This document shows positions 1 to 13,872 of a stretch of 64,000 nt of DNA, piece after piece. The notes beneath the pieces are model-generated. The model was not told the origin of the DNA, did not search any database, and worked only from the letters and a program-made list of their open reading frames with translations. Source of the DNA: Tetrahymena elliotti 4EA (Eukaryota > Ciliophora > Oligohymenophorea > Hymenostomatida > Tetrahymenidae). Within the stretch, counting starts at the first letter, position 1. Every line of letters begins with the position of its first letter. The stretch lies in assembly GCA_000231825.2 (NCBI GenBank), contig JH720300.1, positions 676,480 to 740,479 on the forward strand, written 5' to 3'. The translations under genes and the position numbers were made by a program.

Positions 1-864
1 ATCACTGAATCTATGATTTTAATCTGATAATTTATAAAAATCTGGGATACTTAGTTTTTGTTTAGATTATTCATGCTCTTTACTAGAAATCATAGATTAC
101 TCATTATTATTAGAAGGAGTATAAATCTAAGATACTTCTGTTTCTTTAGTATTATTTGTTACTTAAGCTACTGAGGCCATTTTCTTTTTTATGGAAAGAG
201 ATTTCATCAAAACATCAAGTATGTCATTACCATTTTTTTGTTTACTTAAGTTTTCTTTTTAATATCTATATGTGGGTTATACAGATTTAGAGTAAATGGA
301 TTATTTGTTATCTTGCTTTTCGCTTGGCGATATGTATCTATTACTAGCTCTCTTTTTTTTATATGCCAAATTGATATTTGGAGATGATCCAGGATAGATA
401 GGCGGAAGCTAAATCCCATTAGCTTTCTCTTTTAATAACTCTGAAGAAAGACTAGGAAGACTTGCTTTTAGTTGATCAATAACATTATTCTATTTTGAGA
501 TTAAGGCTAAATGAGACTCAAAAATTTTTCTCTAATCTTATTCAAAGTTTATTTTTTCCCTCTTTGCCAACTTTTTATTTAAAACAATGCTTTTCATCTA
601 AGACAGATTAACAGAAGATTGTGGATATTTATTGTGTGCCATACTTAAATCCAAAATATTACTAGAATCTATGTTTTAAAGGCTCTTACCATGGGTGTAG
701 GTGTTAAGATAACTCTCAGAGTAAGCAATTTTAGTTGAATTCAAATTTGTCAAACTGTCAACAGATGGAAAAATGTAGTTCTTTTCTGCTAACGCCTTTT
801 CTTTGGCAGTTAAATTCAAATCATTTGAGACATCTAATATGAGTTTTTGGTATTTTTTTGCCAT
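1..864 (-). CDS. Hypothetical Gln/Ser/Lys-rich protein, N-terminal part (3' end off window)
   Basis: The frame opens at an ATG at 864-862 (first residues MAKKYQKLILDV) and stays free of TGA for 288 codons to the left edge of the window. It crosses many TAA and TAG codons, so it is open only in code 6. No intron is needed. The visible part is hydrophilic, with a lysine- and glutamate-rich start of probable helical character (residues 1-35) and then low-complexity Ser/Asn/Gln/Lys sequence. There is no membrane segment, signal peptide or motif I recognise. It is transcribed away from the exchanger gene, with about 3.1 kb between them. The C-terminal part, which could carry a domain, is outside the window. 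I am fairly sure it is a gene and do not know its function. Confidence 0.65.
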
Positions 865-3800
865 ATTGAGATAGCTTAATTTGCAATTAAGTTCCTAACT
901 ATTTAACTTAATAACTTATTGAAAACTTTAATATATTTTTTATTAATTTTTACTTAATTTTGCAAATTATCAAAAAACAAATCCTTCTTTTGCCTAGCTT
1001 GAAATTCCTTTTTCAAATAAATATTTTTGTTTCATTTATAAATCCACTGGTTATATTTTGATTAAGGGAGGTTTATCATAATAATTCTCAAAAAATCTTT
1101 ATTATTTCTTCAAAAATTATAAATTTATCAAATATTAATTAAAAATTTTCAATTAAGATAAGCATGTTTTTTTGAATTATTTTTCACTGAATCATTACAA
1201 AACAAACCAATTAATATTATTTACTCTTAAGTTTTCAGTTTATCAACCTGTGGAAGTGCCTCATTCCTAATTTCCTTTTCATAAATTGATTATTAAATAA
1301 ACAAAATTTATCTGTCTAAAGTATTTTTAAAAATTATTCAATTATTTGATTGCTAGTAATAACCATCCTATGAATTCTTTAAAACATTGAAAAAAAGAAA
1401 GAATTATAGATTTATTTATTGAATTTATATTAATACTCCTTTCTATTTTATATTATTTAAAAAATTATAAAATTATAAAAGCAGACAATTTATTTTTTAT
1501 ATTTACATATTGATTTCAAATTTCTTTGATAGAATATTATGATAAATAATATTTATTTTAAAATATTTTAAATGAATTAACTTTTTCAATTTTTAGTTTG
1601 AAATCTTTTAATGTTAAAGATAAGCAAAACACTATTATTTATTCATAAAAGAATTTATAAAAAATATAACTTTTATGAACAAATATTAAGTATTTTTTAT
1701 AATATTTACAGTTTCAAAAATTGATCTCTTGACTGTATTTAATTAAAGTGAAATATTTTGGGAACACCATATTAGATTGTTAAATAACAAAACTAAATTT
1801 AAAAAAAAAGAATAATTTTGAAAAAAATAAATAAAACCTTTAGAATTCAAAAATATTTGAGTTAAGAATTTTAAGCTCAAATATATGAAATTTAACATTT
1901 TAAATTTTAAAATAAGGTTTTGGTAATATCATTATGAGTTAAAAATAAAAAATAAAAGATAAATATATCTTATTTATTTATTATTAAAAGCAATAAAATA
2001 AATTTTGCTTAATGATTAAACAATTTTTTTATTTCTAAATGCAAATAGTTTATTTAGAAGAAAAAATTATTTTAAAATGAGATAATTTTACTTTAAATTT
2101 CTTATTAAAATATAAGTAAGAAATTAATATTTTACTTTGTTTCAAACACTAAGCTGCAATAAGCATCTTGTTTTGTATTAAGTATAAAAAAAGTAATTAA
2201 AATATACTAATTATTATCTAAATTTATTGGAAAATAAAATTTAAGAACATTATAAGAAAATCAAATAATTAAAAATAACTCTTTCATAAACTTACTTCCT
2301 ATTTCACATTTTTTAAAATAGACATTTTACTTTATTCAACAAACTATTTGATTTTATTGATTAGATGAAAAATAATACTAATAATATCTCTATCCTTTTA
2401 TCTTTTTATAATTTATCATTCATGAAAAAAAATTAAAATAGAGATATCAACATTTGTTGTATATTCATTCTCTTATTTTTTAAAGTAGATATAAATTTAT
2501 ATTAAAATTTTTAAGATAAAATAGAGTAAATTTTATCAATTTACAAATATGATATGATGTTTAAAGAAGTTGTATTATTCTAAATATAAAATTGAGGTCT
2601 TTTAATATCTTGATTTATCATTCTTACTGAAAAAAAAAGAAAATGAGACAGTTTTTAAAAATTAGGGATTTAAAGAAAATAATTTGCTGATAATTAAACT
2701 AGATAAAAATATATTGAAATAATAATATAAAGTATAAAGTTTTTTCTAATCGTTGATTAATATCAGGCAGGCTTAAGTTTTTAAATGTTTGCTTGAGAAA
2801 ACCATTTATTGATATTTTAATTTGTTAGAAAATTATTACTCTTTTTATTAATACTTATTTTGATTTACCTAATTAAAATTTTAAGTGTGGAGACTCTCAA
2901 AAAGAATCTATTGAAAATATTGAATTCTAATATATTTCCAAAGAGATTTTTGAAAATAAATTTTACAGATAAATAATAAAGATCAAAATATGTGGGTAAA
3001 TTTGATTAATAACTAACAAAAAATGAATGGTTTTTATAAATGTTAGTTAAACAATAAAATTAATGTAAATATTTCAGATTCTAATAAAGAAAATTTTGAT
3101 TGCTTGTACATACTAAGCTGAAGCAAATAATGACATCATTAATGAATAGCAATTTACTTTAATTTACAGATTTCAATTAATAATATTTATTAAAATCTTA
3201 AATTTTCGAGGATCAGTTTATATCATTCTGCTAAGATAGAAATTATGAAATCTTTCTATATTCTGAAATTTTAATCTACTTTAACACTATTTTCTCTTTC
3301 TTGCTTAATTTTAGAATATAATTTTAAATAAACTGGTCTTTTATCTATTCTTTTATTGAAGTGTTTTTCTAGATTTATAGAAATAAGGATTAAATTTTTA
3401 AAGAATTTGTAAATACAATTGAAGTGATTGATTTTTGGTAATATCAGCTATTTGAATTTTTAACTTTTAAGAAAAAGATATAGATGGAAGAGAGGGAAAG
3501 AAGGAGACTTCCCTCTGGAAATTAGGACAAAAAAATAAAGATTGTCTTAGTTTTTGATTGTTTTTATTATTTTTGAACACAATATAATTTTAAAAGATGC
3601 ACTTAATAGCATTTACATTATATTCTGTTGAGAAAGAGATATATATTTCAATACAAATATATCGCGAATGTTCGTAACAAATATTATTTAATGATGTCTT
3701 TTTTAATAATGGAAGTTAAAAAGTTTTTTTATCAAAGAAAATAAAAGTTTTGAAATAAAAACTTGGCTGAAAGTAAAGCAAATCAAACACAGAAAATTGA

Positions 3801-3955
3801 ATAAAAAGAGCAGTGAAGAGTATGAAAAAAAACAATTATCTAAGATAATAAAATTAAATAAAAAACAAATTTTCAATAAAATTATTAGATATTGAAAGCT
3901 AAAAAGCTCTATCAATATTTTTAATAAGGTTAGTAAATAGTTAAATAATACTCAA
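865..3955. other. Intergenic, divergent 5' flanks
   Basis: About 3.1 kb of very AT-rich sequence lies between two divergently transcribed genes. It consists of A- and T-runs with frequent TGA in all frames, and I see no coding signal, structured RNA or repeat family. It must hold the promoters of both neighbours, but I recognise no promoter element. A standard-code ORF at 3703-3915 is compositional. Confidence 0.6.
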
Positions 3956-6900
3956 ATGAGTCTTGAAGGTTAAATTATAGCTTCTGGCAATGGTGAAGCT
4001 TCTGCTCACCATGGTGGTGGAGACTGTATGACTGAGCATGAATAGCCATACCTTATCTTGTTCGTTTTTATGGGTTTGGCTTTGGGAGGTCTCCTTAGAT
4101 AAGTAAATAGAAAAACCGGTATCCCATACACTCCTATGCTTATTGTTGTAGGTATTATTGTTGGATGCTATAGAGGTTCTTTAGGTAATACAATCATTAC
4201 ATTTTCTATTCTAACTCTTTTAATCATTCTCCACCCAATTTGATATTCTCTGTTTTAACAAGATCAAATAATCAATATTAGCATATTTGTTTTAATCTGC
4301 TATGATATTTTTTAAAATGGAGCGAAAGTGGATTATTTTTAAAATTCTAAAATACTTTGCTTTTCAGATAAAATAACATATTTTAATTTGTCAAAGGACA
4401 ATAAGACATTAAGCTCTCCATTTTTAAATCAGCTCATATGCATTTAGTGAGTGCAGCTTTTAAAATATCTTAAAGCTATTACTTTTTGCAAAAATGATTA
4501 CTCTTTCAACATAAAACATTTAAAAATTCTACTCATATTCAAATTATTATAAAAAACTAAAATTTTTCTTTTATTTAACAGGTCTTATAGGTAGTAGTGC
4601 TGAACTTATGAGTCATATTAATCCCCATATGATCTTGTTCATTTTTATTCCTGTTCTCATTTTTGAATCTGGTTTCAATTGCGATTGGTACGTTTTCAAA
4701 AGAGCTTTGGTTAACATTCTTATTTTGGCCGGTCCTGGTGTGTTAGTTGGTGCCTTTATGCTCGGTTTTTGCTTAAAGACTATTTTAGGTTATGATGAAG
4801 ATTTGACTTGGAATGGTGCCTTCACTATGGGTGCTATCCTTTGTGCTACTGATCCTGTTGCGGTCGTTGCTTTACTCAAAGAATTAGGTGCTTCAGTCAG
4901 ATTCAATACTCTTATTGAAGGTGAATCTTTGCTTAACGATGGTACTGCAATGGTTTTCTTCTTAGTGTTTTTCGGTATGGAAAAGGGTGAAGAAAGTACA
5001 CCTGTTAGTATTACTGTTAACTTCTTCAGACTTGCTGGTGGTGGTCCTGCTCTCGGTTTTATTTGTGGTATGGTGGGTTCTTTCTGGTTAAGAAGAATTA
5101 TTCGTGATGACGTTCTTACCTCAACAGTTACTTTCATCACTTGTTACTTCTGTTTCTATTTTGCAGAATTCACATTCCTCCATGTTTCTGGTAATTCGAA
5201 ATTCCACTTCTAAATATTTGAAAATTAATCTAGGAACAAGCAAAATAACAAACTTTAGATAAATTAATTAAAAAATACAACAAAAAATATAAACGGTACC
5301 ATGAAATAGAAAAATTAATCTAGCAAGAATAATTAAAAAAATAAGAAAAAATGCGCATTTATTCACATAAAAGTGAAATCAAAATTATAAGGAATAATAC
5401 AAAAATGAATTCTCAATCATAAAAAAGAAAAACAAAATTTAAACAATTTAACTTCAATTATTAATTTTAAATAAAAAAGGTATCTTGGCTATTGTGGTCC
5501 TTGGTCTTTTTATGAGTGCTCATGGTAGAACTAAAATCTATCCTGAAAGTGAACATTCAGTCCATACAGTTTGGTCATTTGTTTAGTACAGTTGTGAAAC
5601 TATTATCTTCTTACTTACAGGTGTCATCGTTGGTAAGGAAATGGTTTCTCAATCTACTATTGAATTCATGGATTGGGTTAAATTACCTATGTTCTGGGTT
5701 TTGATGATGATTGCTCGTGCACTCATGGTTTTCATGTTCCTTCCTTGTTTAAAATATTTCGGTTATGGTATTAACAAAGCTGAAATGTGGGTACTTATTT
5801 GGGGTGGTCTCAGAGGTGCTCTTGGTTTAACTCTTGCTTTGATTGTCGCTGTCGATGATGACCTTCAAGATGAAGTCAGATTCCCTCTTGGTAGAAGATT
5901 AAGATAATTGACTATCTTCTATATGTCTGGTGTTGCTACTATGACTCTATTAGTCAATGGTACAACTTGTGGGTAAATAAAAATTTGATGTTATTTATTA
6001 ATTGATGTGTTTTTTAAATTTATTTTTTTAAATGTTAAAGTGCTTTAGTTAGATACTTGTAAATGATAGAAGTTCCTCAAATTAGAGCAAGAGTTGTCAA
6101 AAACTCCATCAGAAACTTATCTAACACATGTGATGACAAACTTAAGGAATTAAAAATGAACACCTTCTTACATCTTGCTGATTGGGACAAGGTTATTGAA
6201 ATTTCTGGGTGCTCTGAAATTAAAAATGAACTTATTTCAAATGAAGGATAAAATTTGGGTGGAAGAAGATCAACTTATTCCAGCTTTGATGAAACTGAAA
6301 TTTGCTCTGAAACTCGTTTCAGATTATTAAGAACCCTTAAAACTTATGTTTGGGAAGGCTATGAACAAGGTTAGATGGGTCCTGAAGCTGCCTAATTGCT
6401 CAATGAGTGCATCAATGTATCTCTTGATAACACCAATCTTCCTCTTATAGTTTGGAATAACATCTATTCCAACTTCACTGACTTTGCTACTATTAGATTG
6501 ATGTTTAGATTGAAGAACTGGGTTTTGATTGGTAATTTTATTTTTCATCATTTTTTCTTTTTAAATGAATGTATTGATAACAATGATTTTAATATTTTAA
6601 TAGGTACTATGGCTAAGAATTATATTACTCATCACATGGCCTTCGTTTATGAAGTTACCACTGCTTTTATTACTAGTGCTGAAGAAGCTGAACATTTACT
6701 TCACAACTATCCTCTTGGATAATAATTCATCAGCAAGATCATCAATGAATTGAAGAACTAAGTCAATGATGCTTATAAATATATTTCAGAGTTGTAAAAC
6801 AAATTCCCTGAAATCATTAAAGCTATTCATACCAAGCGTGCTGCCTCTGCTTTATTAGAAACTTAAAAGAAATTCTTAAATGAATACAAGAACAATGGTT

Positions 6901-7784
6901 ACATTGATGATGGTGATTATAATGATATCCGTAAGAAGATTGATGTTAGATCCCTCGAATTAGAAAACATGACCTTTAACTGGTAAGATGTTTCTGAACT
7001 CTAATCCTTCAATACTTTTGTCCTTCGTTTCCCTATTTTCTCATCTCTTCTTCCTGAAGAAATTCGTTAATTGGAAAAGTGCCACAAAAGTTTCAGTTTC
7101 TATGCTGGAAATGAGATTTATCATGAAGGTAACAAATTCGACTACCTTTACGTCATTACTTAAGGTACTGTTACTGATGCTTTGAGTGCTAGTGATAAGT
7201 CTCAATACACTATGATTAAGGGTATGGGTGCTTTCCTCAGTTTTGCTAATTGTGTTAACGAGAATAACTCTCGTTCTGTTAGTACTGCTACTGCTGAAAC
7301 CGACTGTACCTTATATGGTATCCCCTTCGCTACTATCAAGGGTATTATGAGTCAAAACAAGATCTTTGAAAAGAAGGTTTACCTCTACTCTATGATCTAC
7401 TTTATCAGAATATTCCCTGAAAAGGCTGGTCCTCTTCGTGGTATGGAAGAAAACCATCTCAATGAATACATTGTCAAATCTGAATTCCTTGCTCTTAATG
7501 CTCGTTAAAACTGCAGCTTTGAATATGGTGGTTACCTCTTGGTTGGTCAAATCGAAAGTGCTGAATCTGGATAAGATAATATTGTTGATGAGTTCAGTTA
7601 CATTCCTCCCTCAAGCAGAACATATACAACTTCCAAAAACAGTTATATTCTTAAATTCACCGAAGTTTTAGAACGTAAACAATCCATCATGGATGCTCAT
7701 TTCGAAGAATAGGGTGTTAAAAAATTCAATCAAAATCTTGTTAGCAGCAGTAACCAATACGTTGCTGATGAATCATAACTTTGA
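3956..7784 (+). CDS. Na+/H+ exchanger (CPA1/SLC9-like) with C-terminal cyclic-nucleotide-binding-like domain
   Basis: There are five exons: 3956-4184, 4582-5190, 5480-5972, 6041-6531 and 6604-7784. Phases match at every junction and the total is 1,000 residues to TGA. The N-terminal half (about residues 30-430) is a polytopic antiporter domain. It has the CPA1 signatures TDPVAVV (near 166-172) and ESLLND (191-196, with the ion-binding Asn-Asp pair), plus the conserved arginine in WGGLRGALG (near 391). After about 330 soluble residues comes a cNMP-binding fold (about 755-870) with the pattern FSFYAGNEIYHEGN and a later G-T-V beta strand. The usual phosphate-binding-cassette Gly-Glu and Arg are not clear, so nucleotide binding is doubtful. 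The layout resembles plant SOS1. The voltage sensor found in sperm-type SLC9C is not visible. It probably exchanges Na+ for H+ at a membrane. The family call is strong; ligand regulation is inferred. Confidence 0.93.
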
Positions 7785-8877
7785 TCAAAAAACTTTCATT
7801 TTTTACATGTTAAAATTTAATTTATGGTAACTAATTTATCATATATAAATCCATATTCTTGTATGAATTCGATATTTTTTATCACATTTTCATCCTCTTC
7901 TTGTCTAATCAATTTAAAATTTATTCTAAAGTTAATTTAATTGTTATTTTTAAATAAATTTATTTCAGAATTCATTAATTTTTTTATTTTTCAGAAGCAA
8001 CAAATTGAGAAATTATGTATACAAAAAAAAAAATTTTACTTGAATAGATTGAGTTAAATCATTTCATAAATTAGATGTTATTGATCTTTATCAATAAGCT
8101 ATTATTATCCAAAAAATATTCATTTTCTAACACTCTCAAGCTATAATCATTTTTATTTATTTATTTCAAAAATTAAAAGAAAATATTTTTTAAATATTTT
8201 ACAATATGAGGTATTAAAGTTACATTTAAACAAATAACAAAAATATCAGTATTGTTTCTAAAATAAAATTGAGAGCAATGCAAAAAATATTTCTTAATTT
8301 AAAAATCACAGTTTATTTTAAACAAATTAATATATTTGATCAATTTAAAGATTAGTATTCTAATTGTTTATTCACTTCAAAATTTTAAATTTCTGTTAAT
8401 TATTTCCCATTAAATATTTATAATTTAAATTATTTTAAAAATGATTTATTGTCTATTTTAAGTAGAATTTTTATTTTACAAACCATGTAAATTCTAAGTT
8501 AACCTTAATATTGATAATTAATTTCTTAGCTTATTTACTTATTTTGGAGTTAAATACGTGGTCTTGCTATTAATAGGAAATAAGCAAATACTTTTCAAAT
8601 TAATTTTTAAAACTTGATTTTTGCATTTCTCTTTAATAAAGAAAGAGAAAGATCATGAAATATGGCTTTTATTAGTTGAAAAAAAGACTGCTGAAATAGA
8701 GAATATTACTTTTTAAAAGTTAAGCTTATAATTTAGTTATGACAGGTGCTTATAAATTTTATATTTTTGAATTTTTTATAAAGAAAATGTGTTTAAAGAT
8801 GATTAATGGTATTAAGGGGGATTTAGTTTTGCAAATACAATATAAAAAGTTAGTTATTGTTTTTAAATAAAAAGCAA
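7785..8877. other. Intergenic, 3' flank of the exchanger and 5' flank of the next gene
   Basis: About 1.1 kb of AT-rich sequence. The frame that includes ATGs at 8655, 8739 and 8787 is open in code 6 and runs past the next gene start. I take this as background, because the gene model from 8878 gives better splice phases. No other feature is seen. Confidence 0.5.
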
Positions 8878-11800
8878 ATGGATAAGGAGATAGTTAAGTG
8901 TATTAAGCATACAAAGAAACAAAAATAGGCTATTCAGCAAGCAATTACTAGTTTTTCTAGATAAAAACAAATAATTTTTTGGAAATAAATACAAAGACAA
9001 AATCCGAATATACTCGGGGAGTCAAGTATAATAGGTTATTAATATACCAAGGAATAAATTTATTCAAGGAATTTACCTTGAAAAAGGACTAGAAGCTGCT
9101 TAAGTACCATTATAGGATATCCATAGAAAATATTAAACCTAATATCATTAAGATAAACACTATTAGCATAAAGAAAAGAAGACGTACTGATTAAAGTAGG
9201 AGAAACAAAATAATTAATAGAGATTATTCTCTCAAGTAGGCTAAAGGCTAATTCTCTGTAGTTCTCTAAAAAGAAAGTTCAAAAGCACACAAAACAACAA
9301 CAATTGAAAAAACTAAAATATAATTAGGATCTTTTTAAACAATTTAAATTATTAAAACAGACATATTTGTTCTTAGTAAAAGTAGAACAGCGGGAAATCA
9401 AACATCTATTTGAGTTTAGCAAAATATTGTAATAAAAATTGGCATCAATTAGAAAATCAGTGAAGCAAGATTGAAATAAAGGAAAAGATAATGCTTCTAT
9501 TAAAAAACTACATTCACTCAGACACGAGTTTACTTGATGCGATTTATGGGAAGTTTAAATAATAAATAATCATTTCAATTGCCATGGATGATACGCAATA
9601 TGAGGACGAAAATATTAATCAGTTAGAGTTAATTAGGCCCTACTTGAGTGAAATCTCTTTCTTAGAATTATTAATTCAAAAAAACTTAATGATCAAATAC
9701 AATAATGAAAATAAAATGTCAAAATATTTAACAAATTAGTTTTTTGCAGATTTAGGTGATAAGGCTTAGGTGAAAAGAATTGTCTTTAAAGATATATATC
9801 ATTCTGGAGGAGGCTAGTAAAATCTCTAAAGTTAGCTTCTAGAATTTAACTACTAGCAGTATGTTGATTGGATATTTAAGTTTATTGGTACTATCAAAAA
9901 TATAGATGAAGTAGACTTGAATGTCTCTTCAAGTTTCATCAATTAAGAAAATTCAAGTGTATTTAAGCACACAAAGATAAATAAACTGAATGTGTATGTT
10001 GAAAAGTAAACTAATATTAACCACATATTGTCCAACATTTAATAAGATAGTTTGAAATTTATTAAATTAAATGTTAAAGATAACACAGCTCAGTCTAAGG
10101 AGTTAATTGGTTTGCAATAAAATTTATTTACATACTTAGATCAGTAATAAAGTTAATCTATTCGTGAAGTTATCATTTATAATGTTTTTGATGATATGCT
10201 AGCTAAACCTAGTTTAAATGGGTCTTTATTATCTAATGCTAAAGCAAATAAGTTAAGTATGTTAACTGGAAATATTAATTCGAGCAAAGTAGAACAATAA
10301 AATTAAGAATAACTTGAGCAAGAAATCAATGAAAAATCAACTAAGGCATAATTTACAACTAAATTTATTGAGAATGTGATAGGTTACAAAAAATTGTAAA
10401 GGCTAGTATTAAATAACTTTGTTTTGGATAATCTCTGCCCAGAAACGCTCAAGTAAATCCAATAAAAATAAATTTCATATGATTTTTTTGATAATTCATA
10501 AAATTAATCTTTTTAAGAATTTGGTATACCTAACTCTCATCAATCTAGTCAAATAATAGAATAAAATAAAACTACTTCTTAAAACGGATCTTAATAAATA
10601 ATTAATAAAAATTTAAACTAATAATCTGAAGAATCCAAAAATTAATAAAACCAGAATGGTACTCCACAATCAATTAGATTTTCAATTGAAAATTCATATT
10701 TAGAAATTTCTAAAAGCAATAGCAATATGCCTTAAAAAGTGGTTTCATTGAAATCAACAAAGTCAGCTGTTTTCAAATCCCATGCAATAGATGGAATGAT
10801 ATTTGAATATCCTGAAAAAATTGAATCTTCAAAGTAGATTGAAAAGAGACTTAAAAAATCTAAAGATACAAAAAGCCAGTTTTATGAGCTTGAAGAGACC
10901 TAACCTAGCAGCAATGATTCTACTAAAAAGGAATACAAAAATGGAAATGGTCATCATAATCAACATTAATAGAAGAAATCTGATTAAGAGACATCTAAAG
11001 AAAATTAGAATGAAAATTAATTACCTTAATTTGTTCTGTTTCCTGATTATAAAATAGAAGAGGAAAGTTCAAATAAATTTGATTAGGACATCTTTTTTTC
11101 CATAGATTCTGACTAGCCATCAATCAATAATTAAATAGCTCAAGCAAAAAATGTAATTTAAATAATCAATGACTAACAAGATCACTAATATCCAACACCC
11201 GTTTTTGCTGAAATAGATCCACCATAGATTATGAAAGACCAACAAACTACTCCTTTGTCAATTACTCCTAGAAAAAGTTTTGAATACCAAAAAAATGGTT
11301 CGTAGTCATTTTTGAAGCATCAAAACTCTAAAGAGAGTGGTTTCAATATTGATTCTTCTATTCCTTAATAAGAATATCAAGAAGAAAACTAATCAAGTAC
11401 TTCACAAATAAATAATTTAAAAATGTAAACTTCAATAACATCTCATCAACCCATAGACTATAAACTAGACTAATTAGAGCAAATGTAAAAGACATAATTA
11501 GTCTTATCTCTAAAAATAAATTCACATAACAAGACAGCTGCTAAAAGTTTGATAGAATTTCTACAACCTAAAATCAAGGAAATCCATTTATCATTAAATG
11601 AATATGATGATTCTTAATTTTCTGAATACTTTCCTTAAATAGTAAGTAAAAAGATACTTATTCAATGGTAATATAAATTAATTAGAACACCTCCTTTGAA
11701 ATCAGTAGAAGCAACTAACATTTTTTCATTCCTAAGGGGTTAGAATTAATAAATTACCAGTCTCACTCTGTAATTAACAAACAAAAAGCATTTTTGTCCA

Positions 11801-12340
11801 TCAACATTTTAATCACTTTAAGACTTTATCAGCAGTAACTCTTAGCTTAAAACATTTAACTTTGAAACATGTATGTTCCCAAGTCAAATGGAATTTTATA
11901 AATTCCTTGTATGCTTAGCTAAAAGTAGCATCCGTCACATAGAAATTTCTGGACCAAAGTTTGAGTTACTTTCTGAAGAAGCTTATTTAATTACTCCTTG
12001 GAAATCATATCTCAATAATCGTTTAAGATCACTAACAATCGTAGGACAAAATTACTCTCAAAATCTTTTAGAAACTTTCGAGAATTGGAAAATGTTTAGG
12101 TTTAGCTTAGTTCATCTTTGTCCTTCTCCAACCTTACCATTAAACCTATAAAAATAAATAGTATCAAATAAATACCTTTTTAGTTTTTCTCATAAAAATC
12201 TTCAGCCAAATAATTTAGCTCACTAATGTTATGATGAAATTCACATTATAATTGTCTAATCTCTAATATTTTCAAAGCTCTACTTTTCTACTCTCTCATA
12301 TTCTCCTAATTTAACCTTTTGGGATTTATTTTTTGATTGA
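8878..12340 (+). CDS. Gln/Asn-rich protein with weak leucine-rich-repeat-like segments
   Basis: The main exon (9522-12340) is open in code 6 for 940 codons, far longer than expected by chance. My model adds exons 8878-9025, 9069-9183 and 9221-9375, starting MDKEIVKCIKH. It keeps phase throughout and gives 1,078 residues. Two of its introns (43 and 37 bases) are unusually short, so the 5' end is uncertain; a shorter start at 9491 is possible. The protein is hydrophilic and rich in Gln, Asn, Ser and Lys. Short L-x-x-L-x-L-type segments such as LQRLVLNNF, ITSLTLQL, IRHIEIS and LRSLTIVG suggest a decayed leucine-rich-repeat fold in the middle and C-terminal parts. I see no membrane segment or enzyme motif. 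Many ciliate proteins of this kind lack a known role. It converges with the MORN gene downstream. Confidence 0.62.
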
Positions 12341-13872
12341 ACTATTCCTAAAACTGATTAAATTTATAAGCAAATAGCCTAATAAATTTTATAAAATTTA
12401 CCATAAAAACAAAACTGATAAATAGTTAAATAAATAAACAAATAATTAGTCCATCCATCTAATGATCTATTTACATAAACATAAAATCACACATTAACAT
12501 AATTTTTATAAAGTAATAAATAATTTAACAACAAAAATATCATGACTTAACTAAAGTACTCTCACTTCTAGTAAGTATTAAATCATCACTTGATTAAACT
12601 TATCTTTAACAGAGAAGAAAAGAACAGCATTATGCAAAAATAAAAAAATATATCTCATAACACTTAACTTAAAAACCCATTATAAATGGTGTTACTTTAT
12701 GAGTTATCCACAAAATTAACTATTTTTGCATGTGCTTTTTTATTTAAATCTATTTAATTATACTTCTTTGGCCTTTTTTCTCTTTGATTTATTTAATTTA
12801 AAAATATTTAATGTTGAAATATTAATTCACTTATAAGGCAAATGATAGATTAAATGCTAAAAAATGAAATTTTTTTCAAAAGAGTTAAATACAAAAATTT
12901 TATTTTATAAATTGATCTATTTGACATTTCAAATAAATGTGTAAATGTATTAAGTTTTATGATCAGAATAGTTTTTAATATTTTTGGTGGGAGGTATATT
13001 TTAGGGATTTTTAAGTGTATAAAGAGGTATTAGTAATAATAATCTTATCTGGGGTTGATCATGTAAAGTATAAAAGTTATCTATTCAATTATTTTTTTTT
13101 TTGATTTTCAAAAAATTTTTTTATCTTATAAATGACAATAAACAGTTGTTTTTTGATGATAATATTCTAAATGAAAATTTGAAAAAAAATAAAATAGAAT
13201 ATCTTGAAAAACTATACAACTTTAACTTTGAGTGAAGAATGTTCAATATATGTATACAAGTAAATAGAATATCTTAATTATAGTTTAAATTTGTTTGTTT
13301 ATTGTCTTAATGCTTGGTTATTACAGATGGTGACCAAATTATTTTTTATTATTTATTTGTTTTTTTTAGTTGAATAAATTGGATGTTTTATGCTTTGCTT
13401 GGTAAAAAGTAAAAGTAAATTTAAAATAATTTTGGTAATTGTAAATGTGTTACTATGACTCTTTCAATATTTATTTTTGCATTTATTTTTCATTTTTTCT
13501 TGAGCAAAAGTAATTAAATGATCAATCCATCTATCTAACTTTGTTTTAATTGCTTTACTGATAATTTTGATTATTGAAAGACTCCCTTTTAAAAAAACAT
13601 ATTATTAACTAAAGCAATTGAGATCTGGCAGAATAATTTATAACTGCTGCTTCTCAAAGTTAGATAATTAATTACACAGTTGACAATCTGGTTGATAAAT
13701 ATTGATTGAATAGATTTATTTATTATTTATTGATTGAATGAATGATAGATTTGTAATATGAGAGATCGATAGATAGCTGTTGAATTTTGGTTTTATATAT
13801 TTTATTTATTATAATTTATAATTTTTTTTATAGTTCGAAGTAAAAGAAGTATGCACATCTAAATTTTCTAAA
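12341..13872. other. Intergenic between convergent genes
   Basis: About 1.5 kb between the 3' ends of two convergent genes. It is AT-rich with short-period runs such as TTGAT/TTTAT near 13690-13770. I find no coding signal, RNA gene or terminator hairpin. Confidence 0.55.

Noticed and set aside
3703..3915. 70-codon minus-strand standard-code ORF
   Set aside because: Phe/Leu/Ile-only low-complexity sequence in an AT-rich flank, with no splice or family support.
4790..5140. 116-codon minus-strand ORF opposite the exchanger gene
   Set aside because: Shadow of the antiporter exon; the plus-strand frame has all family motifs.
8655..9410. Alternative continuous code-6 frame from ATG 8655/8739/8787
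   Set aside because: It ends at TGA without a phase-compatible junction to the long exon when taken whole; part of it (9221-9375) is used as exon 3 in the preferred model.
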